Assembly: GCF_022458865.1 (NCBI RefSeq) | Contig: NZ_JAJNMU010000002.1 | Span: forward strand, 248,001 to 312,000 | Direction of reading: 5' to 3' | DNA from: Paenibacillus periandrae | Lineage (GTDB): Bacteria; Bacillota; Bacilli; Paenibacillales; NBRC-103111 | Length of the DNA: 64,000 nucleotides | Shown: positions 32,855 through 41,929 of the stretch, one piece after another | Position numbering within the stretch: position 1 is the stretch's first letter | Layout of the letters: every line of letters starts with the position of its first letter | The notes under the pieces: generated by a model | Told to the model about the DNA's origin: nothing | Databases searched by the model: none | The model's input: only the letters and a program-made list of their open reading frames with translations | Made by a program: the position numbers and the translations under genes

Positions 32855-34362
32855 CAGGCTTCACTCCACCCATGAATCACTTGGTCCAGATGTTGAAGGG
32901 CACGCTCATTGTTCCCCTTCGTTTCATGCAGCCATTGAAGATGGGACAATTGCCGGGTTTTCCGCTCTTCAATCATTCGCTTCATTTCCTTTGGACTTGG
33001 GCCACCCGGTAAAGAACGAATTTCCACAAAATGGATAGGGTCCAACGCCTTGCGTAATGTATCCACTTGTAATGACACATCGCGCCCGATCACCTGCTGA
33101 GCGATTTCGTTAACCAAAGGCAATGTAATCTCATTAGCTGCCAGCCCGTCAGATAGTGCCTTTTTCACAACGCCACTGACAATATGATGAGCTTTTCTAA
33201 AAGATAAACCATCCGTTCTGACCAAGGTGTCAGCCAGCTCGGTGACAGTTGCAAAGCTTTTTTGTGTACGCTTGAGAAGTACCTCTTTGTTTACTTCCAT
33301 CGTTCCGATCACAGCCGCTAATAAACGGTACATTTTATCCATAATATCCATACTTTTCCATGTGTAAGGCTGCATATCGTCTTCTGTATCTACAATATCA
33401 CCGAATGGTGTATTATGAATCATCGTCAAGACCGTGTTCGTATTTCCCACGCAGCTGGATAATAAAGCACGCATATGTTCCAATGAAACTGGGTTCCGTT
33501 TTTGCGGCATGATCGAGCTGATTTGGACATAAGGAGCCGCTACCTTTAACACAGCAAACTCTTGGGTGCACCATAATAAAAGATCCTGTACGACCCGCCC
33601 CAAATTGATCGCCGCCAATTGAATGGTCGTTGCGACTTCTCCTAAATAATCAGCTCCGCTAATCGCATCATACGAGTTTTCGATAAGCTCATCAAAGGCC
33701 AATAATTCCATCATCTTGTCCCGGCTAACGGCAAAACCGGATGTGGTCAATGCTGCTGCTCCCATGCTGCTCCGATTACAATTGGCATAGGCCGCCATCA
33801 TACGGCGAATGTCTCGATTCAATGAATCAACTACCGCCATGATGTAATGAGCGAGTGTCGTAGGCTGTGCTTGCTGTGTATGGGTATAACCAATCATGAT
33901 CGTTTCCACATGATCCTGAGCAAACAAAAGCAGATGTTCCTTTAAATGAAGAGCAGAGGAAAGAGTGATCAGTAATTTCTCTCTCAGCACCATCCGGTAA
34001 ATGGAGATGCCCATATCATTGCGACTTTTGGCAAGATGCAGATTACCAGCAACATCACCTGCCAGCTGCAGCAGCTGATCCTCTACCTGGAAGAATAGAT
34101 CCTCGAATTCGCCCGTATAGCTGGAAGTGCGCAGAGCCTCCAAATCAATCTCACGAATGGCTTTGGCTATTTGCTTCGCATCGTCTTCCGTAATCAATCC
34201 TTGCTCCTGGAGCATAATTAAATGTGCTTTATTGATTGCCATCATGGGGCCTAATAAATGCTCCTTGGCCTCGTTATATGCTGGCTCCAACACGACTTCT
34301 GTATAAGTCTTCCCTGGAAAGGAGGTTCCTTCCGTTTTCATTATTTCTTCACGATATCCCAT
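32854..34362 (-). CDS. Argininosuccinate-lyase-superfamily enzyme
   Basis: About 502 residues. It has the fumarase/aspartase superfamily signature SSIMPQKRNPVSLEH (near residue 285), HLAKSRNDM (near 115) and TIMIGYTHTQQAQPTT (near 162), as in ArgH. The context is a transport and sugar-type catabolic operon, with no other arginine genes, so it more likely cleaves another N-substituted aspartate, releasing fumarate, as EDDS lyase does. The ATG at 34362 has GGAGAGG nine bases upstream; starts at 34371 and 34389 are possible but have no usable ribosome site. It overlaps the creatininase gene end by 14 bp and the kinase start by 1 bp. Confidence 0.85.
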   Translation of the reverse strand: MGYREEIMKTEGTSFPGKTYTEVVLEPAYNEAKEHLLGPMMAINKAHLIMLQEQGLITEDDAKQIAKAIREIDLEALRTSSYTGEFEDLFFQVEDQLLQLAGDVAGNLHLAKSRNDMGISIYRMVLREKLLITLSSALHLKEHLLLFAQDHVETIMIGYTHTQQAQPTTLAHYIMAVVDSLNRDIRRMMAAYANCNRSSMGAAALTTSGFAVSRDKMMELLAFDELIENSYDAISGADYLGEVATTIQLAAINLGRVVQDLLLWCTQEFAVLKVAAPYVQISSIMPQKRNPVSLEHMRALLSSCVGNTNTVLTMIHNTPFGDIVDTEDDMQPYTWKSMDIMDKMYRLLAAVIGTMEVNKEVLLKRTQKSFATVTELADTLVRTDGLSFRKAHHIVSGVVKKALSDGLAANEITLPLVNEIAQQVIGRDVSLQVDTLRKALDPIHFVEIRSLPGGPSPKEMKRMIEERKTRQLSHLQWLHETKGNNERALQHLDQVIHGWSEA

Positions 34363-35128
34363 GCTGCTCATCCTCTCCATTTGTTCCATTTCTCATTTCC
34401 AACCATTTTTTGATAAGCTTATTCATATTTTTGGCTGCTTCATCCACAATCAATTGGCCTGCTTCCAGGGATGTTTGCTGGATTCTCCCTGTATAGCCAT
34501 CCCAGCCTTGCGGCGTTCCTTCTACTAATACATAAGGCAAGGAAGATAAAGGAGGGCATGAATCTAATTCCAAATCCGATTCCTGTACGGAAACCAATTC
34601 AGGACAAAAGGCTTTGACGGCAGACATTTCGTAAGGACCACCGTGTCCTCTCCCCGCGGTTCCTTGAAAAATACCCATTTGCTCCGTAAATTGAATAGTT
34701 GCCATCTGCCACCAGTTGATTAAGAGAAAGCTTGCATCTCTGTATTTACCTGTAACTGACTCTGCAACCGTTCGGGAAGGTCCCATATTGGCATCATGAG
34801 CATTTAACAAAACGATATTGCGTATGCCCAACTGACAAATTCCTTCTACGATGTCTGATAAATAGTCTATGAAGACAGATGGACGAACAGATACCGTACC
34901 CGAATAGTGTTGGGTTTTCCCGGGACAAGCAGTGAAGGGGATCGTCGGATAGACCAATGGCCTCAGAGCAGGATCAATCCGCTCACCAAAGCCCTTTGCC
35001 AAAATAATATCGGTTCCGAGTGGAGAGTGTGGACCATGATATTCCACAGATCCTAACGGAACCACCGCAAATTGTACCTCTTCCATTACCCGACTGATCT
35101 CTCGCCCGTGAACGTTTATTACATTCAT
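34349..35128 (-). CDS. Creatininase-family amidohydrolase
   Basis: A 259-residue metal-dependent amidohydrolase. Family motifs seen are VPLGSVEYHGPHSPLGTD (about 23-40, with the metal-ligand Glu/His/Asp), VLLNAHDANMG (about 106) and GRGHGGPYEMS (about 152). Relatives hydrolyse creatinine or N-formyl and N-glycosyl-type amides. The ATG at 35128 is chosen because it follows AAGGGG; the upstream ATG at 35149 has no site. It overlaps the lyase gene by 14 bp. Together with the lyase, kinase and PIG-L it forms a tightly overlapped enzyme block. Confidence 0.87.
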   Translation of the reverse strand: MNVINVHGREISRVMEEVQFAVVPLGSVEYHGPHSPLGTDIILAKGFGERIDPALRPLVYPTIPFTACPGKTQHYSGTVSVRPSVFIDYLSDIVEGICQLGIRNIVLLNAHDANMGPSRTVAESVTGKYRDASFLLINWWQMATIQFTEQMGIFQGTAGRGHGGPYEMSAVKAFCPELVSVQESDLELDSCPPLSSLPYVLVEGTPQGWDGYTGRIQQTSLEAGQLIVDEAAKNMNKLIKKWLEMRNGTNGEDEQHGIS

Positions 35129-35156
35129 ATTCCCCTTAAACCTCCGCATCTTGGTA

Positions 35157-35190
35157 CATTTGGAGGAGCCTGCAGCAGGCCCTCCAAATG
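35157..35190. other. Intercistronic hairpin between the secreted deacetylase and enzyme genes
   Basis: CATTTGGAGG (35157-35166) pairs with CCTCCAAATG (35181-35190), and the inner GCCTGC/GCAGGC also pairs, giving a long stable stem. No T-run follows on the minus strand, so it is more likely an mRNA processing or stability element than a terminator. Confidence 0.65.
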
Positions 35191-35199
35191 GTAACTTGA

Positions 35200-37752
35200 T
35201 TATTGCTTTTGGCTAATCATATTGACGAACATTCGGATCGAGCCTGGAACCAGAGATGGAATTTCACGATACCAGACCAATGTGCTGTAAGTATATATGC
35301 CTTTTCCGTATGGAGCAGTTAAGAAGGTGCCCGTAAATTCCTTTTCCCCCGGATCTCCGTTGGAAATCAGCTCGGTATATTCCTTGCCCCATTCTGCAGG
35401 ATTGTAGGCTGAACGATCTTGAATCCAATTGTTCCAATCTGCTGCCTCAATTTTGTTCGGATAATTAAACATCGAATGATCCGGCGCCAGCATCGTTACT
35501 TTAGAACTCTCATCAGTGACTCGCCATTGTATAAGCGGCTCCCCGATCTTGATTGGATAAGGCGCGAGCTCCGGCTTCCATTTATCTTCAGGCTTATGGT
35601 ATTGAACAACAAGGTTCCCCCCGTTTTTCGCATAATCCAATAACCGCTGATTGCTTGGAATTAATTCCGGACGGAATGCGTATGCACGAATGCCAAGAAC
35701 GATCGTATTGTATTGGGATAAGTCCCCAAATTGAATATCCTTCGCTTCCAGCTTCACGACATCAACACCCAATTGACGCAAATACTGATCAATATTGTCA
35801 AATCCGCTGGATACATAACCTACTTTCAGGTTTTGAGGAACTGCCAGATCGAAAGCCTCGATCTTGAGCTCCGCAGGCTGAATCAGGTACGTTTTGCCGA
35901 TATGCGGATATTCGATCACTTGAGCACCTCGCGTGCTTTCAACATCTCCACTCTTAGCGACTGCCATAATCGAGTATTTGCCTGTTTCTACATGAGAAGA
36001 GGCTTTAACCGAAAAGGCAACCGATTTGGTTTCGCCCTTAGATGCAAAGTTTACTTCTTCTACTGCCGGCTCAACCGTCCATCCTTCCGGTACATTCAAA
36101 GAAATAGCTGTCTTGGATGCACCTGGCGTATAATTGCGTACCGTTACTTTCACCGGAATCGGTTCTTCCGTCTTTAATGTATTCAATACCGTCGCGCTTG
36201 GACTGAGTGACATGGAATACGGAGGTAAAATGGCAACTGCATTCTGCGGAGTCACTTTTAGCTTACTCACCGTATCAAACGCTTGATAGGCTACATCAGC
36301 ATTAAGAATAGAAGCGTCATACGGCTTAAACTCTGCTGCGTTTGTAGGTACAGTCACATCAAATGTAGTCGAAACCGTCTGGTTGTAGCTAATACGATCA
36401 AAGCTATCTGCTCCCGCCGGTTTTACTGTCCAGCCCTCAGGAACATTCAAACCTAAGCGAATTTTAGTCAATTCCACGGAACCGCCATTAAAGGCAGATA
36501 CCACGACTTTAGTCGTTTGGCCCGCTACCAGTTCACCTGTAGCTGGCGTCACCTTGGCAACTACAGATGCCGCTTCCATACTGGCTTTATTCAATTGTCC
36601 TTCTTTGACATGAAGTCGGTATAATAAGTCCTCTTTGGTTGCTTTGTTCAGGTCAGAAGCAGTTACATCATTGATAACATTTTGAACATCTGCTTTCATT
36701 TCATGCACTTCGCGAACAACCTTGGCAAAGGTTGGATAGGCTGCAATCACCTTATCCGCATCTTGTTGAAGCACGCGCAAGCCCTTGGTTACTTTATTGC
36801 CCTTATCCACGGATTCAACTTCCTTGGCCAAATCCTCAAAGGAATAAGCAATACCATCGAAGAAGTTGTCTTCTTTATCCTTGGACTTAACAGTAGCTGC
36901 TTCCAGCTTGTAGTAATTGCTGAATAAATCCGGCTTCACAGGACCTTCATCATAGTTCTTGCCCATGCCTTGGCTTTTGTGCATGAACCGCGACTCTTCC
37001 CCAAGCTGTAAATAAGAAGCACCATAGATTTCATCATAATCGCCTATCGGCACAATTACGCTATAATCCTTGGAATTAGCAGGCAAATACAGCTTCTTTA
37101 TCTGCCAAGGCTGCAACCCTTTCTTCAGGTGTTCAGGGTATATATCCGGGTTTGCAGCATCTTTAAAAGCTCGAACCGTAATCACATTGATCGCTCTATG
37201 ATGTCCATGCGTTGAGTTCTCATTTAAAAATGATGGAATGATGACATCCGGGCGCAATTCACGTATTTTGCGAATCAATCTTTCATATACCACGGAATCG
37301 CCCCATTTTTCCAAAGTCTCATCTGGACTTTTAGAAAAACCGAAGTCAAAAATCGCGTCGTTGATGCCTTCACTCAGCATCCCAAGTGTAACGTTGGTGA
37401 CCTTGGACGCTTCTTGCAATTCACGGGATCTGATAATACCCAAGGCATTACCTAATTCACTGCCAATTTCGTTTTGCCCACCTTCTCCACGATTCGCAAT
37501 AATGCTGGAGGTGTTCACTCCTTTTCCCAGGGTGAGGTACGCAAGTGTAGCGCTATGCTCGTCGTCCGGATGGGCACCCGTATTCATGGCACTTGCAATG
37601 GTCGTAAGCGGTTTGATTGATTTCCATAGATCGGCTATTCCCCGGTCTGCGTGAACAGGCTGAGTCGCTGCAAATGAGAGCAGTAGACTTCCAGCCATTG
37701 CCACACTCGTGACAGTCGCAAACCACTTTGAGACAGACTTCCGTTTACTCAA
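35200..37752 (-). CDS. Secreted PIG-L deacetylase with NEW3-type domains
   Basis: About 850 residues. A signal peptide (KRKSVSKWFATVTSVAMAG...FAATQPVHA) is followed by a PIG-L/LmbE domain with the metal motif NTGAHPDDEHSA (about 56-67) and NSTHGHHRA (about 178). A helical linker comes next, then two tandem Ig-like NEW3 (NPCBM-associated) domains (VPEGWTVKPAG and VPEGWTVEPAV), and a C-terminal glutamine-amidotransferase-like domain (NTIVLGIRAYAFRPELI). The start is TTG at 37752 with AAGGAGG seven bases upstream. It probably deacetylates a polymer or conjugate outside the cell before uptake by the ABC transporter encoded just upstream. Architecture is rare and its substrate unknown. Confidence 0.85.
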   Translation of the reverse strand: MSKRKSVSKWFATVTSVAMAGSLLLSFAATQPVHADRGIADLWKSIKPLTTIASAMNTGAHPDDEHSATLAYLTLGKGVNTSSIIANRGEGGQNEIGSELGNALGIIRSRELQEASKVTNVTLGMLSEGINDAIFDFGFSKSPDETLEKWGDSVVYERLIRKIRELRPDVIIPSFLNENSTHGHHRAINVITVRAFKDAANPDIYPEHLKKGLQPWQIKKLYLPANSKDYSVIVPIGDYDEIYGASYLQLGEESRFMHKSQGMGKNYDEGPVKPDLFSNYYKLEAATVKSKDKEDNFFDGIAYSFEDLAKEVESVDKGNKVTKGLRVLQQDADKVIAAYPTFAKVVREVHEMKADVQNVINDVTASDLNKATKEDLLYRLHVKEGQLNKASMEAASVVAKVTPATGELVAGQTTKVVVSAFNGGSVELTKIRLGLNVPEGWTVKPAGADSFDRISYNQTVSTTFDVTVPTNAAEFKPYDASILNADVAYQAFDTVSKLKVTPQNAVAILPPYSMSLSPSATVLNTLKTEEPIPVKVTVRNYTPGASKTAISLNVPEGWTVEPAVEEVNFASKGETKSVAFSVKASSHVETGKYSIMAVAKSGDVESTRGAQVIEYPHIGKTYLIQPAELKIEAFDLAVPQNLKVGYVSSGFDNIDQYLRQLGVDVVKLEAKDIQFGDLSQYNTIVLGIRAYAFRPELIPSNQRLLDYAKNGGNLVVQYHKPEDKWKPELAPYPIKIGEPLIQWRVTDESSKVTMLAPDHSMFNYPNKIEAADWNNWIQDRSAYNPAEWGKEYTELISNGDPGEKEFTGTFLTAPYGKGIYTYSTLVWYREIPSLVPGSIRMFVNMISQKQ

Positions 37753-37831
37753 TCTTACTCCTCCTTGTGTCATCCAATTTTCTTCAACGCAGGAAATCGT
37801 CATTCCCTCCGCTATATCATCACGTGGTAGC

Positions 37832-37888
37832 GAACACTGTAGCCCAGGCTTACGCAGAAAGTTTGCTAACGCAAACTTTTCAGTGTTC
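37832..37888. other. Nested hairpins between permease and secreted deacetylase genes
   Basis: Outer stem GAACACTG (37832-37839) / CAGTGTTC (37881-37888) encloses an inner hairpin AAAGTTTGC / GCAAACTTT with loop TAAC (about 37858-37879). It sits in the largest gap of the operon. No long T-run follows, so partial termination or mRNA processing is plausible. Confidence 0.65.
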
Positions 37889-37905
37889 CCACGATATGAC
37901 CAACA

Positions 37906-39642
37906 TTACAAGGCTGTACCTGCTTTATCTCCTGCGATTTTCCTTGAAATGAAGAGAACAATGATGATCAGGATGATTTGCAGTACACCGTACGCACAAG
38001 CAGTACCAAATTCAAAGGAATACATTCGCTGAAAAATTTCAACTGAAATCGGGGTCGTTTTACCAGTAAATAAGAGTATTGAAGAGACAAATTCACCAAT
38101 CCCTTGCACAAACGCAAGCAGCGCTCCCGCAAGAATACCACTTAAAGCCATCGGAAATACAACTCGGCGGAAGCTATACCACCATGAAGCACCTAAATTG
38201 CGGGCCGCCTCTTCTATAGAACCATCCATTTGCATTAAGGTGGCTGATGTGGAGCGGAACACTAACGGTAAATGACGAACAAAATAAGCAAGCGGAAGCA
38301 TCCAGAAGCTGCCGATCAATACCTGATTAAAGCTGAATATCGTGGGCTCGCTAAACGCTGTGATCAAGTTCACACCGACCACCGTTCCAGGCAAAGCCCA
38401 AGGAAGCATAATGAGCACATCCAGCAACGATTTCCCCTTGAATTTCATGCGGACCATCGCATAAGCAGCCGCCACACCAAAGATAATATTCCCGATCGTC
38501 GCGATGGAGCTCATCTTAAAGCTGTTGGCAATCGGGCGCCAGGTCTTGCTATCCGTAAACAGCTGAACATAATGCTTCCATGTATACTCTGGAGGAAGAA
38601 TTTGCGTAGTCCAGGTTCCATCTGTTGAAAAGGATATGAGAACCAACACTAGAATCGGCAGAAGTAAAATAACAACGCCAAGGAACGAAAGAATCATCGC
38701 TACATATTTGCCGGCAGCGCTCTTCACTTCTGTTCGGTGAACGCTTACCCCTTTGCTCATGTTCTGATAATTGCGCAAGCCTTGATACCAACGCATGACC
38801 ATCAGGAACACGATGGAAACTACGGATAGAATGGTCGATTGTGACGCTGCCATATCTAAATTCCCATTCGTTCTGGACAAGTAAATCTGCATCGTCATCG
38901 TTCGCTCGATTCCAAAAATAAGCGGAGCTGTATAAGAAGCCATCGCAACCATGAATACAAGCAAGGATGAAGCTATTAAAGCAGGTGTCAGCATGGGCAG
39001 AATGATTCGCCGCCATACATAGATCCGGCCTGCCCCAAGACTGGATGCAGCTTCTTCTAATGAAGGATCAAGCCCTTTGATCGCGGACGAAGCCGTCATA
39101 TAAAAATAAGTGTACATCGTAAAGGTATGTACCATCAGCACGCCCCAAATGCCTTTTAAGGAAAAAGGAACCTGATCCAGATCAAATAACAGCTTTAACG
39201 ACCGGGGGATAATGCCGCTTTCCCCGTACAGAAAAGTAAAGGACAAGACACCAACCAAAGGCGGCAGCGCCATCGGAACCATCACCAGCACGGCGAGGAT
39301 TTTCCTCCCCGGAAATTCGTAACGTTCCAGCAGGAAAGCCATGGCGACACCTACGATCGCACACGTGATTACACTCAAAACGGATATGTAAATACTAGTC
39401 CACAAGGCTTCGAGATTGGAGGTATGCTCCAAACTAAAAAATTTAATGTAGTTCTTCAACGAAAACTGATCTTCCAGCTGTATACTTTGGAGAAAGGTTT
39501 GGAACAAAGGATACACCACATAAGCTAAAAGCACTAGAAACAAAGGAGCAACCAGAACATACACAAAATGCCGTGATGTGGTTATAACTGTCCAAGAGAG
39601 AACAGGCTTGGGTGACGGTGATTTCAGTGTTGGTTTCATCAT
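37906..39642 (-). CDS. ABC transporter permease, fused two-module Fe3+/aminoethylphosphonate type
   Basis: A 578-residue membrane protein with 12 predicted segments in two homologous permease modules. Each has an EAA loop: LEEAASSLGAGRIYVWRRIILPM (about 195) and IEEAARNLGASWWYSFRRVVFPM (about 475). Such fused permeases (FbpB/PhnV class) serve iron(III), 2-aminoethylphosphonate or phosphate-ester importers. Two ATGs (39642, 39639) follow GGGAGG; the second has better spacing. It lies 12 bp after the ATPase gene. Here the context argues for an organic nutrient, not iron. Confidence 0.9.
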   Translation of the reverse strand: MMKPTLKSPSPKPVLSWTVITTSRHFVYVLVAPLFLVLLAYVVYPLFQTFLQSIQLEDQFSLKNYIKFFSLEHTSNLEALWTSIYISVLSVITCAIVGVAMAFLLERYEFPGRKILAVLVMVPMALPPLVGVLSFTFLYGESGIIPRSLKLLFDLDQVPFSLKGIWGVLMVHTFTMYTYFYMTASSAIKGLDPSLEEAASSLGAGRIYVWRRIILPMLTPALIASSLLVFMVAMASYTAPLIFGIERTMTMQIYLSRTNGNLDMAASQSTILSVVSIVFLMVMRWYQGLRNYQNMSKGVSVHRTEVKSAAGKYVAMILSFLGVVILLLPILVLVLISFSTDGTWTTQILPPEYTWKHYVQLFTDSKTWRPIANSFKMSSIATIGNIIFGVAAAYAMVRMKFKGKSLLDVLIMLPWALPGTVVGVNLITAFSEPTIFSFNQVLIGSFWMLPLAYFVRHLPLVFRSTSATLMQMDGSIEEAARNLGASWWYSFRRVVFPMALSGILAGALLAFVQGIGEFVSSILLFTGKTTPISVEIFQRMYSFEFGTACAYGVLQIILIIIVLFISRKIAGDKAGTAL

Positions 39643-39653
39643 TCGCCTCCCAT

Positions 39654-40736
39654 CTATCCTACAAAATAGATACTTTCTTTCGGAATGAAAAAAGCGATCT
39701 CTTCTCCACGTTGGCGAATCCGATGTCCTTGATTAACAAACATCGCTTTCAATTGCATCGTACCGATTTGAGTCATATAATTTACACTTATGCCCGTGAA
39801 TTCAGAAATCGTCACATTTCCCTTAACCACATTTTCCTGCTGCAGTTCCTCGGAACGCACTTCAAGAACTGATTCCGGGCGTATGGATGCCGTGATGCTG
39901 GCACCTACCTCAAGCTTGCAGGCTGGCGATGAATGGTGAACCAAACCACGTAAAATTAATTCCGGTGAAAAACGTACAACGACCTCCTCGCCCTCTATAC
40001 GTTCTACCGTTCCCTCCCATAGATTGGATTCACCAATAAACGAAGCAACGAAGCGGTTCACAGGACGATTGTATATTTGCTCAGGCGTTCCTATTTGTTG
40101 AACGACGCCTCCCTGCATAACCATAATCCGGTCAGACATGGACATCGCCTCGGCCTGATCATGGGTAACATAAATCGTGGTTATACCGAGCTCCAGTTGA
40201 AGTCTCTTGATTTCCAATCTGGTTTCTTCTCTTAACTTGGCGTCTAAATTCGATAACGGTTCATCCAGCAGCAAAATTTGCGGCTCAATGACAAGTGCTC
40301 TTGCCAAAGCGACCCGCTGCTGCTGCCCGCCTGACAATTGATCGATGCGACGATTTCCGTACCCGTCCAAATGGACTTGTTTTTGTGCGCGCTCCACTCT
40401 TTGAACAATTTCCGATTTGGAAGTTTTCCTGACCTGGAGACCAAAAGCAATATTCTCAAAAACGGTCATATGGGGAAATAACGCATAGTTCTGAAAAACC
40501 ATCCCGGTATTTCGTTTATTCGGAGGCAGGTTTGTTACATCCTGATTGCCAAAAAGTATACGTCCGGCACTCGGAAAATAAAATCCGGCTATCATGCGCA
40601 GTGTTGTTGTTTTGCCGCACCCGCTCGGCCCCAAAAAAGTAAAAAACTCTCCTGGTTTAATCTCAATATGGACGTCAGCAACTCCCTTTACATTTCCAAA
40701 CTGTTTGCTTACATGATCCAAGGTTACATCAATCAA
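39654..40736 (-). CDS. ABC transporter ATP-binding protein (FbpC/PotA type)
   Basis: A 360-residue ATPase powering import. Walker A is GPSGCGKTTT (36-45), the signature LSGGQQQRVALARAL (about 134) and Walker B ILLLDEPLSNLDAKLR (about 155), followed by the switch His in VTHDQAEAMSM. The C-terminal TOBE-like domain (about 240-360) includes ASIRPESVLEV. The start is TTG at 40736 with GGGG eight bases upstream. Belongs with the adjacent binding protein and permease. Confidence 0.93.
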   Translation of the reverse strand: MIDVTLDHVSKQFGNVKGVADVHIEIKPGEFFTFLGPSGCGKTTTLRMIAGFYFPSAGRILFGNQDVTNLPPNKRNTGMVFQNYALFPHMTVFENIAFGLQVRKTSKSEIVQRVERAQKQVHLDGYGNRRIDQLSGGQQQRVALARALVIEPQILLLDEPLSNLDAKLREETRLEIKRLQLELGITTIYVTHDQAEAMSMSDRIMVMQGGVVQQIGTPEQIYNRPVNRFVASFIGESNLWEGTVERIEGEEVVVRFSPELILRGLVHHSSPACKLEVGASITASIRPESVLEVRSEELQQENVVKGNVTISEFTGISVNYMTQIGTMQLKAMFVNQGHRIRQRGEEIAFFIPKESIYFVG

Positions 40737-40793
40737 ACTCGGTTCCCCCTTCGATGGAATTCCGGACGAAGAAACATCTCCGCCCGGATGAAA

Positions 40794-41906
40794 TTATTTC
40801 GAGCCTTTTCCTTTGATACTTTCATCCCAGTACTGCATCCAATCTTTTTCTTTATTCGCCATTACAGTCCAATCCAGATTCAACGGCTTCAATTCGATTC
40901 CTTTCAACCAAGCAGGAAGAGAATCTTTGCTAATATCCGTACGAGTTGGAATTTGGTACAATTTCTCCGCTAATTCCACTCTCAGCTTGGAATCAAAGAG
41001 GAATTCATAAAACTTTTTGGCAGCATCCATGTTCTTCGCGCCTTTAACTACCCCTACGCCATCTACGAGAATCGGAGCGCCGCTTGTCGGATAAATAAAG
41101 TCAAATGGTTGTTTCTGCAGTTCCTTCTGGATCATGATATCCTGTAAATTCCATAGGGATAATGTACCTTCTTCACGAGCTAACTTCAGATACAGGTTCG
41201 TCGGATCTTGCGCGTACTCCTTCGTGTTGGCATCAAGCTTCTTCAGCCAATCGTAGCCTTTTTTCGGATCTGCAGCGTCTTGACGATAAATCATTGCGGA
41301 ATAGATCGTTCTCATCGTACCGGAAGCCAATACACCACGGATAATAATTTTATTTTTATATTTAGCATCCAATAATTCGTCCCAATCCTTAGGCGCATCT
41401 TCCTTCTTCAACGCTTTGGAATTGTACATGATAACTTCCGGCAGCAGCATTTCGCCATACCAACGGTCCTGTGCATCTTTGTACAAGGCAGGTACTTTAT
41501 CGGCAAAGCTTGGTTTTACCGATTCCAAAAGTCCTTCATTCGCTGCTGTCATAAGCCCTGATTGCGTACCGCCCCACCAAAAATCGGCTTGCGGGTTCGC
41601 TTTTTCCCCACGTACACGCTCCAATACCTGCTGGGCACCCATCGTTAGAACCTCTACTTCAACTTCCGGGTTCTTTTCCTTAAACTTAGGCATAATTTCA
41701 TCTACCACATTTTTATCTCTGGCCGTATAAATGACAAGCTTTTGCTTCTGTGCAGGTTTTGGTGCTTCTGCCGCCGGCTTAACCGGATCTGCCGGTTTCG
41801 CCGTACCCGCTGGTGCTGTCGTACTACAAGCTGATACCGCCAGCATTGAGACACTAAGTACCAATCCTGTCAACCATGTCGAGCCTTTTTTTGTTGAATT
41901 TTTCAT
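40794..41906 (-). CDS. ABC transporter substrate-binding lipoprotein (type 2, Fe3+-like class)
   Basis: A 370-residue lipoprotein with signal peptide ending in the lipobox AVSAC (Cys27), then a Pro/Ala/Lys-rich linker (28-52), then a type 2 periplasmic-binding fold starting LVIYTARDKNVVDEIMPKFKEKNPEVEVEV. Residues such as DFWWGGTQSGLM line the predicted ligand cleft. The family binds iron, aminoethylphosphonate, phosphoglycerate and others. The classical Tyr-Tyr iron motif near the C-terminus is not obvious. Expressed just after the ROK regulator gene (23 bp gap) and first of the three transport genes. Confidence 0.9.
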   Translation of the reverse strand: MKNSTKKGSTWLTGLVLSVSMLAVSACSTTAPAGTAKPADPVKPAAEAPKPAQKQKLVIYTARDKNVVDEIMPKFKEKNPEVEVEVLTMGAQQVLERVRGEKANPQADFWWGGTQSGLMTAANEGLLESVKPSFADKVPALYKDAQDRWYGEMLLPEVIMYNSKALKKEDAPKDWDELLDAKYKNKIIIRGVLASGTMRTIYSAMIYRQDAADPKKGYDWLKKLDANTKEYAQDPTNLYLKLAREEGTLSLWNLQDIMIQKELQKQPFDFIYPTSGAPILVDGVGVVKGAKNMDAAKKFYEFLFDSKLRVELAEKLYQIPTRTDISKDSLPAWLKGIELKPLNLDWTVMANKEKDWMQYWDESIKGKGSK

Positions 41907-41929
41907 GTTTGAATTCCTCCTCTTTAATT

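Noticed and set aside
39654..41906. Iron(III) uptake system FbpABC
   Set aside because: Family resemblance exists, but the operon is headed by a sugar-type ROK regulator, has a cre site and continues into carbon-catabolic enzymes; no Fur-box-like sequence was noticed.
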